Shown: positions 1-12,461, counted from the first letter of the stretch. The stretch is 64,000 nt of DNA from Symsagittifera roscoffensis (GCF_963678635.1 NC_087063.1:8032386-8096385), one strand, 5' to 3'. Notes: generated from the letters alone by a model not told the origin. Translations and numbers: made by a program.

Positions 1-2560
1 TTGTCATTTTTCTACTCCCGAGAAAGTGCCACAAGGCTTTTCTATTTTGCTACATCTCGAATTAATGGGAGAAGTTACTTCGCTCCCAAACGTCGCAGAA
101 TGGTTGAGTAGATCGGTCAATCTTCTTTTGTATTCGTCCAGCTTTTTGATTATCATTATTCAATACATCATCCCTATTTCATCTTTTTTACTATAACAAT
201 TTTTTGCATCATCATTCAAAATAGACCTGTTTTTAGTACTGATTTGTTTGCGTATCGTTGCACTATTGACCATAGTCATTCAATGAAAGCAACTTGGTCA
301 AACCTACAGCCAGTCCTGTTTTCATGATCACTTTGATGCCCTTCCCAATCTTTCGCCTGCGAACTGATTCAGTCAAAATTTTTATTGACCCATCCTTCAT
401 TCAGTATTAGATGTTTCCAGGAGAGATCCCTCTGCTGATTCCATACAGGTTGACGGAGGTTCCACCGTGAAGATGTTGTCCGCTTGCTTTGTCATTCTCG
501 CTTCTGCCTAAGTTTCATCTTCCTCAACCTGGAGCAAGTCGAGGTCTAAAGTCGGTGCTCCATCTACTGAGGCTTTATCCCCGTTGTTCTTCTCATTTGG
601 TTCGTGATCCATTTATTCTTGCGTGTCTTAGTCACCTTCATCATCACTAACGGGTCCTGGGCCCGCATTTGGTCTTGATCTCGATTGTCGTTGCCCCTCA
701 ACTTTAACCTCATCCGCTGGTAGATTTGATAGAAAAAGATCAACAGCTGCTTTTTTCTCGTGTTTCTCGTGCATTAGTAACACCTTTTTTTCTGAGGGCT
801 GCTAGAGTCAAAAGATTTTTGAAAGGGATGAACTCTTTTCGAACATTGACATTAAAGCTTACTGCTTTAGGTTCAAATCTACCCTCTCCTGTTGTTCAGT
901 TATATTCCGGGATTGCGAGTAGTCATACCAGCCATCTCTGTCTAGTTGTTTCTTCTGAGTTTAAAGCGAACTGAGTTTAAAGCAATTCTGCAGCACTTCT
1001 GCGCACGAAGCAGGGATCCACTGTATCTGCAAAGAGTGCCCGTCCCTTTAAATTAGTGTTAAAGGCTGTTAGCCGTGAGCCATTTATTAGCCAAGTGGCG
1101 TAAATATAAATTCATCTTAAGCACGTTTTCAGACTGGGAGGCCCAACGGTGGCAATGGCGTGCGCATTTGTCGATTATTTGGTCTTCATCACTCCATTAT
1201 CGAACCATTCAACTTGGGGTCTATGTTATTGTAATTGGAAGACACGATTCATACAAGCTTACTTTTCCAGTGTGTGGGAGTGGATTCCATCTGTTGTCAT
1301 ACGGAAATGATTGTAATCCGTAACTAATTTGTTCTTCAAATCCTCAAAGGCCAATCGGTCAACGTTTCGCTGTGCCAGATTCGGCTAACCGGTTTCACTT
1401 TACGACTCTTTCTTTCATCTTCCTTCCGTTCGGAAAAAGAGTTTGCATCGTCATGAGCACCACACATATTTTCATCATCGAGCACTGGAACCTCTGCCTG
1501 ATCTCATATAGTAGGCATACTAACATTGCTTCCCAGTGACTTTCTTCCAGTTCTGGGCTTCATCCCAGATTCCTAGTTCCTATCTCAGCATGGCAATTTT
1601 TCCCAGGTTCATGAACTTCTCGATGGTCCCTCGAAAGCCATCACCGTAGTTATCCACAAAATTGGCAGATTTTGCAGCAGGATCTCGTATGATCTCGCGT
1701 CTGTCGTCATGGCTATCGAGAAATGCTCCATGATCGAAAGTTTCTGGGGTATGTCTAGTTTTTGTGATATCATTTTCGGTGGTACCTTTCTCGTTCTTTG
1801 ACTCAACCTACAATCGAATCAGGCGTTATCGCTGTGTTCGATTCCTTTCCATTGCTTTCGATTCCCTTCCAGTTGCTCCGAAGATTTCCGATCTGCTGAC
1901 TTCATCAACTGTAGCATTCGGTGCAGTTACCGCGGCACCTGGCATTATCTTCTTTCAAACCAATTGATCAGCTGTCTTTGCGCTTCGTTGACATTTGACA
2001 CCAATAAACCGCTCGCGTCTGGATTTGTAGCGCTTCTAGATCCGCAATTCGCTTATACGGCCGTAAACTGGCACCTTTCTCGAAACATAAGAAACTCAAC
2101 AAATAAGTTTTTCGAAGGACGTGCATCTCGGACAGTAAGTCATTCCCGTGCTTCCGTCTTGTCTGCCAGTTTTCTGTATTCTTGCTTCAGGCAGTCTATT
2201 TTCTCTTCCCATCTATTTTCTCAGCGATGTCTCTCTTCGTCTTGTCCGTCTGCACCCTGCTTCTACTCCCATGGCTAAATCCACTGGGTGATCAGTCCTA
2301 TTTTTTTCTCATCCAAGGCTTCTTTGCCAGATCACGTCCCAAGAGAGCCTCGTTATTCCACCTCATCACTTTCATGCTTGGGCAGTCTACTACAACTTGT
2401 TTTCTGAAGGCGACCATGAGCATGAACGATACCGTGAGCGCGATCCAGAATATTTTTCAAAGCCACCATTACCAGAGCTGTTTCTGGATTGTCTAGAGCA
2501 ATTTCTTTTTCCTTCAGCCAGTGGAGGACTTTAATTATCACCGATTCTGTAGCAGTTCAG
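1..2560 (-). pseudogene. Decayed minus-strand coding relic, possibly gag-like
   Basis: This stretch is clearly richer in G+C than the DNA that follows. Read on the minus strand, it gives broken runs of charged, protein-like sequence interrupted by stops and frame changes. The best pieces are at 2541..2353 (62 codons, beginning MIIKVLHWLKEKEIAL) and 1806..1609 (65 codons). A further acidic stretch lies near 1350..1500, and a Lys/Glu-rich one near 600..780. Plus-strand frames here look like shadows. No catalytic motif survives. The mix of helical, charged and acidic segments would suit a decayed retroelement gag or an old host gene. I do not recognise the family, and both its left end and its original start lie outside what can be read. 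Confidence 0.45.
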
Positions 2561-2570
2561 TGAAAACGAT

Positions 2571-4848
2571 CTGATTTCTAAAGAATTTTTTTTCTAAGAG
2601 TGTAATTAAAATTACAATCGATCTCAAGTTTTGGAAATCAATCCAAAATAGGACAGCCCACCTTTGAAATTTTTCCCCCATATGGATAATAAAAACCACC
2701 TGTCCTCCAATTCACGCAAATGCATGAAGTAAGCGTCATTTTTTTCACTATCATAAATTAGCTTTGTACCTCAACTTCACTCAAAAATCGGAAAAACAAA
2801 TTTTCTAGTGTTTTTGTAATTTATAACTAAAAATAGAAAAAACGTCGTGGCTTGTGATGTCTTTTTATGAAGAAAAAAAAACGTTGTGAAAAACTGTATT
2901 TTCGGCGTTATGAAATTATTGATTTTTTCTCAGTAAACTTTTTTTTTTATTTCTAGTGTAAAAAATGATGCTTGTTGTCCTTCTTCAGATTATTTTTGAC
3001 TGATTCATTTTAAATTGAGGTTTTTATCTTTTTTATAGTTTGTAGTTTTTTTAGGAACAAGTTGTTGGTGGTGCTCATTTTTTGGAGCAAACAGTTTCAA
3101 AATTCATTGAATATAAAAGGATCGTCTAGTTTTTATGACCAGTTTTTGTTCCTTTTAACTTCTGCAGCCTTCGTGTAGTTTTTTCGATGCTATTCAATTT
3201 GGTTAAATTTATTGATAGTCAGATCTTTTTCGTAATTTTTTTTCTAATACCGTTTCTTTTTATTATTTGATACTGTTGACAATGGCTTACTTAATTCTGA
3301 CAAGGTGGTTGTGAATTTTTCTCTTTATTACAATATTTAAAAGCTTCTGTGTACAAGCTGGCAGTTGCATCTGTAACTTTCAGATTTTGCGTTTTGTTCT
3401 GTTTTGCCTTTCTTGGAGTTATCAGACACTATTTTTTGTCTTTGCAATCATTTATAGTCGTACGAAGATAATTTTTTCTTTTAACATATCTGTTTAATGA
3501 ATACCTTGAATATGGAAAACCAAAGGCATCAGATAAATAATCTGTTTCGAATCTAAATGTTCTTAAAATCCGGTTTGACCAAAAAAATACATGTTTCATT
3601 TATAAAAAAGTGCTTGTCCTACAAACTCCATGCGTATAGAAAATTGTAAAAAAAAAACGATAAAAATTTAATCATACATGGAAACTGATAAGCATTTTTC
3701 TATTAATTCAAGCTGCATGACAATCATTGTTCCAAAAAAATGAACTTCTGTTTTAACCGAAAACAAACTAACCGAAAGTTTTCTTTTGCCATGGGGTAAG
3801 TAGCAAGAATCACACAGACAAACAGCATTCAAAGTTTCAACAAGAGAGTTAATATATGTATCAAAATTCAGTAAGATTTCAAACCAGAAACTAATTTTTT
3901 GTATCTGGCTAGAAAACTCTTGCCCCAAATTACATGGTGTGATGGTTAAAAATTGCGGCTTTTTTGACAGAAAAAAATTATATCATCCTTTCTATTCACA
4001 AAAAAAAATTAATCATAGGTCACTTTTGGTTCCTTTGTAAAAAAAGTAGACTATGTTATAGGCAAAAATAATAATGAAATTGTTTGTTTGAGCTTAGAAT
4101 TGGTTTAGCAAAAAAATACTTAAAGATTTGGGTTCTCATTTTGGAAAATTTCCTAGTCATGTAAAGATGCTACAATTAAATATGAAAGTTATACAATTAA
4201 AAATGAAAGTTGTATGATAAGCAATTTTCAGAAAATTCAATGTATGGAGTTGTATGACAAGCAATTTTGTTGTATTTAATTGTGATAAAGCACTTTAATT
4301 GTATGGGGGTTAACCCGGGAACTTGCCAAGGTCGTCCGGAAAGCATTCTTGTTAGTTTGATGGTTTCTAGATTTTATATAAACCTGTCTTTTAACAGCAT
4401 GATCAGTTTGTTTCTGCATTCTCACTTGTTTCTGGGCCAACAATTTTTCTTTGATGCCGCTAAAAAAAATTATAAAATGCTAATATTACTAGGCGTAGCG
4501 CTCTGTGTAATGATTGCTCATATAATAAATTTTGATACACCTGTTTCAAATCTATGAAATTGAATATAAGGTAAGTCTAAATTGGGTTTGCTCTTAGGGG
4601 TTGCGATGATTTTTTGTATAAGTTTTCAAGAAAAAACGTTCTCATTTTTGTTGACTCTCTGAAACTCTGATAATCTTATTTCTTCAAAATCAGTTTTTTT
4701 TTTCTTTCCGGGTAAAATAAATTTCTGGTTTTTTAAAAAACTTGTTTGTCCTCTTACTGATCCGCGTTTCTTACTTTTAAATGGGACTCAATTGCTCTCT
4801 GATAAAAATTTTTCTATTAGTATTTTTCTACCACTTAGAGTAATAGTT
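2571..4848. other. AT-rich intergenic DNA, nothing recognised
   Basis: This is low-complexity T-rich and A-rich DNA. Short open frames at 3668..3928 (minus) and 4267..4557 (plus) have no family motif. The second could encode one hydrophobic helix, but its composition does not set it apart from chance. Confidence 0.5.
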
Positions 4849-4856
4849 CTCATTAT

Positions 4857-5141
4857 CAGTAGCGGATTTAGGGGGCTCATTTTTCTAAAAGCACCTTCGG
4901 CGCCAATCTATACTATTTTTGAGGGGGGAGCGCGCGCCGAAAAAACGCAATTTTTTGGTCGAAATTTTCCAAAAGGTGCCTAAAACGCCTTTTTTGACCT
5001 TTTTCAAAAATTTGCCTGCGGCGCAGAAACATTTGGTCAAATTAGGGTTTTTATACTGATACTTAGAAAAAAGGTCGACAAAATTTTCAAGTTTTTTTTA
5101 AAAAATTCGCCACCCTCGAGAAATTCCTAGAACCGCCCCTG
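4857..5141. mobile_element. Non-autonomous hAT-like DNA element (MITE)
   Basis: The 285-bp insert starts CAGTAGCGGATTTAGGGGG and ends CCTAGAACCGCCCCTG, which is an imperfect terminal inverted repeat. It is flanked by CTCATTAT (4849..4856) and CTCATAAT (5142..5149), an 8-bp target duplication with one mismatch. An 8-bp duplication together with a CAGNGGCGG terminus is typical of hAT elements. There is no transposase frame, so it would have to be moved in trans. Internal words such as GGCGCCAA and GCCTGCGGCGCAGAA recur in relatives at 9.7, 49.8 and 56.3 kb. Confidence 0.65.
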
Positions 5142-5552
5142 CTCATAATGGTATGAGTTTGTTTGTGTTATCGATTATTTGAGCAACAGGTTGAAGAAAA
5201 AATTAGGTTTTTTTAATTAATAGTTTTTTTTGTTGATTCTTTTTGCTTGTTGTTTTGGTTGCTTATGAACCTGAAAACTTTTTGTTTAAATGTTTTCATT
5301 GTGTTTGAAACTTGTGAGAGTTATTTCTTAGAAACATCAGGCGACTTATTTTTTCCCTAGATTTTAGTTTTCTTTGTCTACTCGATTTAAAATTTTAAAA
5401 GTGTTATATTTTGAGTGGAGTTTTTACTATATCAATTTATATTCAATTATCAGTTTTTTTGTAATTGTCCTATGTTTGACTGAGGCACAAAATGATAATA
5501 CCAATTAAAGCTTGGCTGTTTTTCCTAACTGTGTCCTAGTACTTATCCCAAT

Positions 5553-5632
5553 TGTTTAAAATTGGATACGTAGCTAGTACAGCTAATATGAGACGTTTGA
5601 ATAACCTTTTGAGTCGGAGGAAGATCAATTGG
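5553..5632 (+). pseudogene. Truncated copy of the first host-gene exon
   Basis: About 45 bp here match the start of the exon at 7093, with both sharing ATGAGACGTTTGAATA/G and GTACAGCT. The match then jumps to the segment around CTTTTGAGTCGG..GGTCAATT of that exon, so about 85 bp of the exon are missing. The ATG of the exon is TTG here, and a stop soon follows. It is therefore a decayed partial duplicate lying about 1.5 kb upstream of its source. Confidence 0.6.
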
Positions 5633-5732
5633 GGAGGTTAGCTTAGATTTTTAGTAGGAGTGGTCCAAAACTGAACAGGGGATCAACACTTTTTCAGACT
5701 TTCGAAGAAAACAGAAAATTGATTCTAGGACC

Positions 5733-5830
5733 CAGGGGCGGATTTAGGGGGCTGAAATTTGCAGACGCCCCCCTCAGGGATTCGACCACCTGCTGACCCA
5801 AAGGGTCCCCCCTATGGTACTTTTTAAGAA
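5733..5830. mobile_element. hAT-like element end fragment
   Basis: It begins CAGGGGCGGATTTAGGGGG, the same terminus as the element at 4857, followed by C-rich words (CGCCCCCCTCAGGG, GGGTCCCCCC). I see no matching opposite end, so it is probably truncated. Confidence 0.45.
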
Positions 5831-5865
5831 ATCCATTTTTGGCCGAATTTGGCCTTTTGAAATTT

Positions 5866-5990
5866 GCTAGCTTGACGAATTTGAAATAATTAACGGGCGA
5901 TTCTTTGCGTTCTTATAACACGCGTAAGTGGTGGGTTAATGCTTTCTAAATTGATTCAACGCAGACCATTTGGTTTTTAACTAGGGCAGG
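5866..5990 (+). repeat. R1 repeat fragment
   Basis: This is a diverged middle part of the dispersed R1 repeat: the AATTAACGGGCGAT..CGCGTAAG block followed by the TTTCTAAATTGATTC block. Confidence 0.4.
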
Positions 5991-6149
5991 CGCTAAAAAT
6001 CATTTTTTTATAGTTCATATTAGCGTATGGGGGAGTAAATTGATGAAGAAAATGAAAAAAATTGTTTTGTTTTTTTTGTCAATCTTTCACGAACAAAAAA
6101 CATGCAAATGGCAGAAAAAACGAACAAAAGTTAGGAATTAAAAAAGAAC

Positions 6150-6490
6150 ACAGAGTCAACTTATAAAAACGAGTCACTCAAAACATAGTCTAAACATACA
6201 GTAGAAAATCAAGTCGAAACAAACAGTCGACCAAAAAATTAGCAGCAAAATCAAATTATAAAACCGAGTCACACAAAGTTGCTGCCTTTTTGAGTCGCTC
6301 GAAGCCGTAACATATTTTTTTAGGTTCGGGCAAAAATATGCAAAGCACTTCGTTCGTTCAAAATAATAACGTACCCATTTGAGTCGCGATAATGACGGAA
6401 TATATTTTTCGGGTTGCGCAAAGTCGCGAAAAATTTCTTCGATCGTGCAAAGACACAACATACCCATATTGAGTCGAAATGGTCGCAACA
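6150..6490. repeat. GAGTCG-rich degenerate short repeats
   Basis: Words such as GAGTCAC, AGTCGAAAC and GAGTCGC recur irregularly, at about 30 to 70 bp spacing. This is the same theme as the denser array at 14.3 to 14.57 kb. A minus-strand frame (6494..6174, 106 codons) covers it but looks incidental to the repeats. Confidence 0.4.
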
Positions 6491-7092
6491 GCATAATTCA
6501 CCCTAAAATCAACAATTTATTTTACTCACAGCCAAGGCTTACCCATTAAAAGTACCATTCAAGGATATAGATAGCTTTGCATCCCAGAGGACAGTTCTTA
6601 GTTCTCGAAAAAGGTCAAATTAGATGCATGAAAAAATGATTGAAAAATAAAAAAGGATGGTATCTGAGAAGTTATAACATTCAATATCGAACAAAAGGAC
6701 AATTTTTATTACTGAAATATGATAAAGATTGACACTTTTGGTCAAAATGACATCTGAACAAAAAAGAGTTTGGTTTCCCTATTTTGAAGTTATACTGCGT
6801 TTTTGATTTCCTGAATACTTTTTATTGTTATATTCAAGGCGCAAACACAAAGAAAAAAACTACCGTTTCTTAGTTCGACGTTTGTTTGATTAAAAATCTC
6901 AATTAATCAGAATTTGAGCGACAAATCTTTTTATTAAATCGATCGCAGCATAAATTTTCACTGGAAATCATAATTACCACTTATTATTTTTAAAAAGTGA
7001 GAGAACGTGAGTTAGTGACATTTGGGTCAACAATTTAGAATTTCTATATTAATTTTGTTTCGTAGTTATCGTGGCCTCGTATTTAAACCCAC

Positions 7093-7533
7093 ATGTTAAA
7101 AATGGGTACCGTAGCAAGTACAGCTGATATGAGACGTTTGAATGGCCATAACTCAAATCATGGACATCGTGTGCCCATGATGGTCAAATTTGTCCTCCAT
7201 CACCCAAATGGCAAAACGAACCCTTTGAGTCGGGTCAATTTTAACCCGCCAAGACCATCGCAACAAAACAATAGAAGAGAAAACGTCATTTACCCAGTTG
7301 TGAACTTTGGTCGTCCGACCAATAACGAAAACCCAAAATCAAAAGAAGAAAGAATTGCAATGAATTCGCGCAATTGGGTTCCACTTCAAGGTTTGAGTTT
7401 CGGTGACAGTACTTTAGCTGATGGCGGGCAAAACAGGTTCCGTTACCATGGCTATCATTCAGCAAATATCAATAGGAGTGGAAAACCTGTTAAAAAGCAA
7501 TTTAACGCTGTTATGAATCGGGACGAGATTGAG
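7093..7533 (+). CDS. Host gene, probable first coding exon
   Basis: This exon is open for 147 codons, starting at ATG 7093 or at the better-placed ATG 7102 (MGTVASTADMRRLNGH). It ends in GAG before GTATGA, a usable splice donor, and in-frame TGA follows at once. The product is hydrophilic and rich in Asn, Arg, His and Pro, with no signal peptide, membrane helix or known motif. Codon phase at the donor is 0. The exon at 9565 starts in phase 0, ends in phase 1, and matches the phase of the exon at 15935, so I infer one plus-strand gene with exons 7093..7533, 9565..9649, 15935..16135 and 16335..16450 (about 280 residues). The function is unknown. A decayed copy of the 5' part lies at 5553. Intervening exons may be missed. 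Confidence 0.55.
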
Positions 7534-8124
7534 GTATGATCTGAGTTTAATTAAACAAATTTTGTTCATGCATTCGAATCTTCGCTCACGAAAAAAATAT
7601 ATTCTATTTTGACTATTACACTGGTGAACATAAATAAACGCAAACTCAAATTCAAATTCAAAATTTCTCACTCTATAAACCCTGTTTTCGGAGGCAATTT
7701 TTTTGGCGAGATATTTTTTGCAATTTCCATACATAATTTTCACAGCTACTGTCTGAAAGAGTATCAAAATTACGTCTCAATAAGTCACTAATTCAATTAC
7801 GAGACCAAGCTGTGCACTAGATAGGCGCATAATTTTTGATTTTCCACGGAATCGTTAATGAAATAGCCCTGAAATATCGCAGGTTATTTGAGCTCAGGGC
7901 CAGAAGTATGAAATTCAGTCCAGAAAGTAGCGATCACTGGGACACTATAGAAAACACAATATTAACTTCAATCTGGGAGAAAACTGGTAAAATGTTGAAA
8001 CATTTTGTTGAAACTGTAAAATGTTGAAACATTTGTTTCGATCAGTTTTTCAAAATCAAAAATTAAAAAAAAAACATTCGAATTTTTTAGTTTTTTAGAA
8101 CAAAAAACCCAACACGACTTTTAA

Positions 8125-9375
8125 AGGACAAAGTGATAGGCTTTGCTTCTACTAATGTAGCAATTATGAGAAATAGCCTGCTTCAACTATAATGGAACGA
8201 TTTCTAAGACGGATTAAAACTGCGCCCACGAATTAAAACCCGCGTCCCGTTTCAAGCGTTAATAATCGATTATAATATGATTTTAGTACCAGTATTACAA
8301 GAATTGAGAAAAATTGATTTTAATCTCTTACTAATTGTTAATAATCTCTCTTTTTGAAAACAAATACAAGCAATTATAATACATTATAATCGATTATAAT
8401 CGATTATTTTGATCTGAATTTCTATCTTAATTGTATTGCAGAAAAAAAAATCCATTATAGTCGATTATAATTGTTTATAACCCCTTTTGTTTGACCATTT
8501 AGTCATCAACATTGCACCTGAATTGCTTTTATTTTATGTTTTTTGTAGACGTTGGTTTATGAGGAAAATGAGAAAATTGCTTTAGCAGTTTTCAAATCAA
8601 TTCAAAATTATAATGCTTTTTTTTTCGTTTCTTCTGAATTATAGTTGTTTCATGATGCTTATTTTAAGTTTTTTGCCCACCAAAATATCAGCACACTGCT
8701 TTAGTTTCATGATTTTTATAGAAGAGTTATATTTCACCTACCGCGGGATTCTTTTAACTAATATAAAGGGATCTCTATGAAACTTTTGCTTCGTGGTACA
8801 ACTTTGTGTTCAGATCAACCAAAGAATGACAAGACATCTAACTTTTAGAGATTTTTGACAAAAAATTATAATCTGTTATAACAGGTTATAAGAGATTATA
8901 AGAGTTTATCATAGTTTATAAGAGATTACAAGAGATTTTAGGAAGAATTATAATCAATTATAATTCATTATAGTTTATAATAATGTCAAGAAAAACGTTA
9001 TTGTTATAATTGATCATAAATCGTTTGAACATCTGAATTTGGCGCTTAAAATTAATTATAATTTTGAAAAAAGTACAATTATAATTGTAATATAATCTAT
9101 TACTTTCTCTTTTTTTTGAGTGCGGTTAGCACTAAATAGATCACGCGTTAATTGTCCCAAATTGGCCAAATTTTTTCAACCCACATTTTTTCACGATAAA
9201 AGCTCTCAGATGAATTATTTTTTAAATTTGAGCTCAAGACAGCAATACCTTTCGCACCGAAATTTGACCGAATTTTTCTATGATATAAAAAAAATTAGTC
9301 AAAAATGGTTAAGTAAAAAGTTGACATTTAACTGGAGAAAAATTCACCCCGAGCACAATTCTTTACAGTCGAATT
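8125..9375 (-). repeat. R1 repeat copy split by an AT-rich insert
   Basis: R1 sequence (minus orientation) runs 8125..8250, with AAGTGATAG, GGAACGATTTCTAAGACGGA and GCCCACG. It resumes at about 9115..9375 with CGCGTTAATTGTCCCAAATTGG and CACCCCGAGCACAA. The two blocks are consecutive in intact copies, so about 870 bp lie between them as an insertion. Confidence 0.5.
8255..9115. repeat. AT-rich palindromic TTATAATCGATTATAA cluster
   Basis: Variants of the self-complementary word ATAATCGATTAT, and of TTATAA / GATTATAAG, recur across this stretch (about 8270, 8385, 8460, 8880..8960, 9055..9100). It interrupts the R1 copy at 8125. A smaller cluster of the same words lies at 39.12..39.36 kb. An exon-like reading follows TTTTTTGTAG at 8548, but I could not connect it with confidence. 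Confidence 0.5.
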
Positions 9376-9564
9376 TAAAATTTAGAAACGTCTTCAATTT
9401 CTATAAATTTTCATCTGTTTTTCTTTTTTTTCAAAAAGAAAACAATTCCATAGAAACTAAGGTGCTCTCTAGCAGTCCTGTTAGCGTTTAATTTTGTTCG
9501 CTACTATAGTTGCAAAATATTTTTGATCAGAAGAAAGAAGCTACTGTTTTTTGTTCTGTGTTAG

Positions 9565-9649
9565 GCTTATCATCGTCAATTTCATGCTCGTATGATGGCA
9601 ACTTCGAATCAGCAATCTCTGGCTCCGGTGGTTGAAGCACGCGAAAATG
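9565..9649 (+). CDS. Host gene, internal exon (85 bp)
   Basis: It is preceded by a pyrimidine-rich acceptor ending TTAG at 9564 and followed by the donor GTAAGA at 9650. Phase 0 in and phase 1 out give 28 codons (AYHRQFHARMMATSNQQS and on). Entry phase matches the end of the exon at 7533, and exit phase matches the exon at 15935. The peptide is polar with no recognised motif. Confidence 0.5.
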
Positions 9650-9694
9650 GTAAGAAACGCCAATTAAAAATATTTACAAGTAATAAGGATGCCC

Positions 9695-9835
9695 TCCCCC
9701 TTCTCGGTGATTTGACTCCCTGGCCACCCAAATGGTCCTCTTTTTGCTACAATTATAGAACATCCAATTATAGAACATCCAATTATAGAACATCCTTCGG
9801 CGCCAACATAAACAAATTTTGAGGGGGGAGTGCTT
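9695..9835. mobile_element. hAT-like element fragment
   Basis: C-rich and G-rich words shared with the hAT-like elements (TTCGGCGCCAA, TTTTGAGGGGGGAG) sit beside a short tandem triplication of AATTATAGAACATCC (about 9750..9795). Confidence 0.35.
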
Positions 9836-10233
9836 GAAAACGTTTATTTTTCTTGTTTCATTTGAAATTTTTGAAATTTATGGCTTCTTTAAGATAATTA
9901 AACATGCAATCAAATAATCGAAGTAAGAACAGCTATGTAAAAATACGGAGCCATTACGTATTTTCTATGCGTTTACTTTAATAATTGACATTGACATTTG
10001 CATTGTGTTAAAGTATTTCACATTTAAGCTTTCCAGCATTTAAACACGTTTGCTGCTGTAAAAAAATTTTTGCATAATAAATGCTTTTTTCGTGTTCATT
10101 GCTTTCACTTTCATTTAACTTTTCAGTGAAATCTGACTCAATCAAGGCATTGTTGTAAATTGACTTTTTCTTCATCTAGATGAAAAACATGGCAACTTTT
10201 TAGTAGTTTCTTCTGTGGTTTCTTTGTTGCTAG

Positions 10234-10406
10234 TTGTTTGTAGTTCAATTAAATTCCCTGACTCTAAAATCTTGTGCTCCCTGGGAACGGATGAGCCAAT
10301 CAATTTGACCTCAATTGTAATTGAAAAGAGTGGTGGCAATCAACCTACCGTATCATTATGTTTTCACGGTCATTCCTTAAAACTTGAACTTCTGTTGCTA
10401 TTATGA
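10234..10406 (+). CDS. Possible alternative terminal exon
   Basis: After an acceptor (TTGTTGCTAG, ending 10233) a phase-1 frame compatible with the exon ending at 9649 stays open for 57 codons, then stops at TGA. The peptide looks protein-like (SSIKFPDSKILCSLGTDE) and ends in a leucine run. If it were used, the host protein would be shorter. Phase agreement alone has a one-in-three chance of arising at random, so this is weak. Confidence 0.2.
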
Positions 10407-10429
10407 TTAAAAAACAAGGTAAGAACGTT

Positions 10430-12461
10430 CTAACAATCAGGTTGTTTTGTAAAAACTAAAAAAGCGTAAATTGAAACTGGATCCTAAATTCTGAATAATT
10501 TGGCGACAAATTGAGGAGCGACTCGTGTTGCATTATGTCGGTGTTTTTTTCGCTGGTAAAGCCCTTTTCTCTCAAGTTTACGTAATAGTTTGTGGAATAT
10601 CACTTCAATATTTTAATTAAATCGGAAAAATTCTTAGGAGACCATTTTTTTTGAACAAGCAATAGCACAAAAAGTTTCATCGGTTAGTTGCATTCGGTCT
10701 ATTTGAGTTCAATCAAAATTAAAAAAACATATTTCAATAAAATTATAACTGTGACTTTGTTTTGTCTTAGCTAGTTGGCTTTAATTGATAATTTTGTTGT
10801 ATCAAAAAACACTACACGGTGTTTTCAAAAAAGTTTTTTAAGAATCTTTTCTCATTCAGTTCACTAACATTTGGGATATTGAAGCAATTATTTGATGACA
10901 AATTATATTAAACTGAAATATATATTTTTTAGAACTTTAAGTGCATTTTGTGTAAATGAAACTTACACGGCGCAGGCTTAAAACAAACGGATAAAATGAG
11001 AAACAAAAACTGATTTCTTTCACAAAAAATGATGAGGACTAAATTAGTTTTGAATTTTAACACCCATGGGACAATTTCTTTTTATCTCACACATACACAC
11101 TCTTATTAATTACAACTGATCATGTTTCCCTCCTCAGTTTTGAACCAAAAAATTGACTCGTTTCAGGGGTGTATTTTGGTTTGAAAAGTCGCAAAATAAA
11201 TTGCACTTTAAAATTCTTGGTAAAACTCCTAACAAAAAGTGTCCTTATGAATTTTTGTCCAAAATTAACCAAATTGGAGAAAAATTAGTTTTTTTTTTCA
11301 ATTTATGCAGTTTTTGTAAATCATTACCATATTAGATTGTTCAGTACAAAAACCAGTGACATTTCATTGAACAGCAAAAACATGTGAAAAAACTTCAATT
11401 TAAAGAAATGTTTCATCAAGAAAAGTGGCATATTTTTTGCATATTGAGAAAAAATGGCTTCAAAAATTGTGAAATAAGAAAAGATTCAGATAAATTTGTT
11501 TTGAAAACACTCTTTATGCCCTATTCAAAAGAAGTTATGCGATATTGTTCTTTCAAATTGTCAACAAAGTTTGAAGAACAACAAAGTTTCAATTTTCAAA
11601 GTAATCCAAATTATCTTGGGATGAAGTCCATGCTTAGCAGAAAATCTTATCATCAAAATCCATAATTTGAGTCTACGGAACAATGTGTATCATTTAACTT
11701 AAAAGCAATTTAAAAAGTTTCAATGACATTTAGAACAACACTTTCCTTGATTTAACAACCTCAAAATTTTTTGGTAGCCAATATTAATTTTATCAAATAG
11801 ATGAAAACTGATTGTTATACAATTTCCATAGAAAATTCTATTTTAAAAACTGTATGGCAAGCATTTAGCAAGAAAGAAAGAACTTTTCTCCAAATCAGAA
11901 ACCTAACAACAATATGAATTATCAAAAAAAAACTCAAACTAATATCAGGATTTATTTTGTACCGTCAGTTTTTGAGGCTAGATTCGTGATCTTTGTCAGT
12001 AACTCAAAATTGAGAAAATCTTGCATTAGTGAGAAGAAAAACTTTCAATTAATCATGTTTTGTTCGATTTCATTGTTTCTAAGTAAAAGAAACTTTCAAA
12101 AGTTTTCCGACTTGTTTCCGGTATTTTGCGGCAGCCAACTCTCATCATTTAAGATTTTCTCTTATATTGGACCTCTATTTGGTGATGAGCAAGTTTTTGT
12201 TTTATTAATTCAGAGAAGAGATTTATATGAGAAAACTTTCATTTATTTTGTATTCTGTATAACTAAAGTCTTAGGGAAAAAGCAAAATGGATTGGTTGGA
12301 TCAAAAATCATATACAATAATTGAGAACTGAGAAAATCCAAGATTTTACCTTATTACTATAATTATCAGTATTATTTTTGTTACAATATTGTTTTCTTTA
12401 AAACGTTTCATAACGATTTTGACATTTTAAAAAAAAAATGTTTTAATGACTTTTTGCTGGT
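10430..12461. other. AT-rich DNA, no supported gene
   Basis: Open frames at 11384..11665 and 11914..12324 (plus) have no motif and AT-driven composition, so I do not call them. Otherwise this is low-complexity sequence, presumably intron of the host gene that spans it. Confidence 0.4.

Noticed and set aside
4267-4557. 96-codon plus-strand frame with one hydrophobic segment
   Set aside because: No ATG at its start and no exon borders; T-rich DNA yields hydrophobic stretches by chance.
11914-12324. 136-codon plus-strand frame
   Set aside because: Phe/Lys/Ser-rich composition expected from AT-rich DNA, no motif, no splice context. Long enough to note but not to call.
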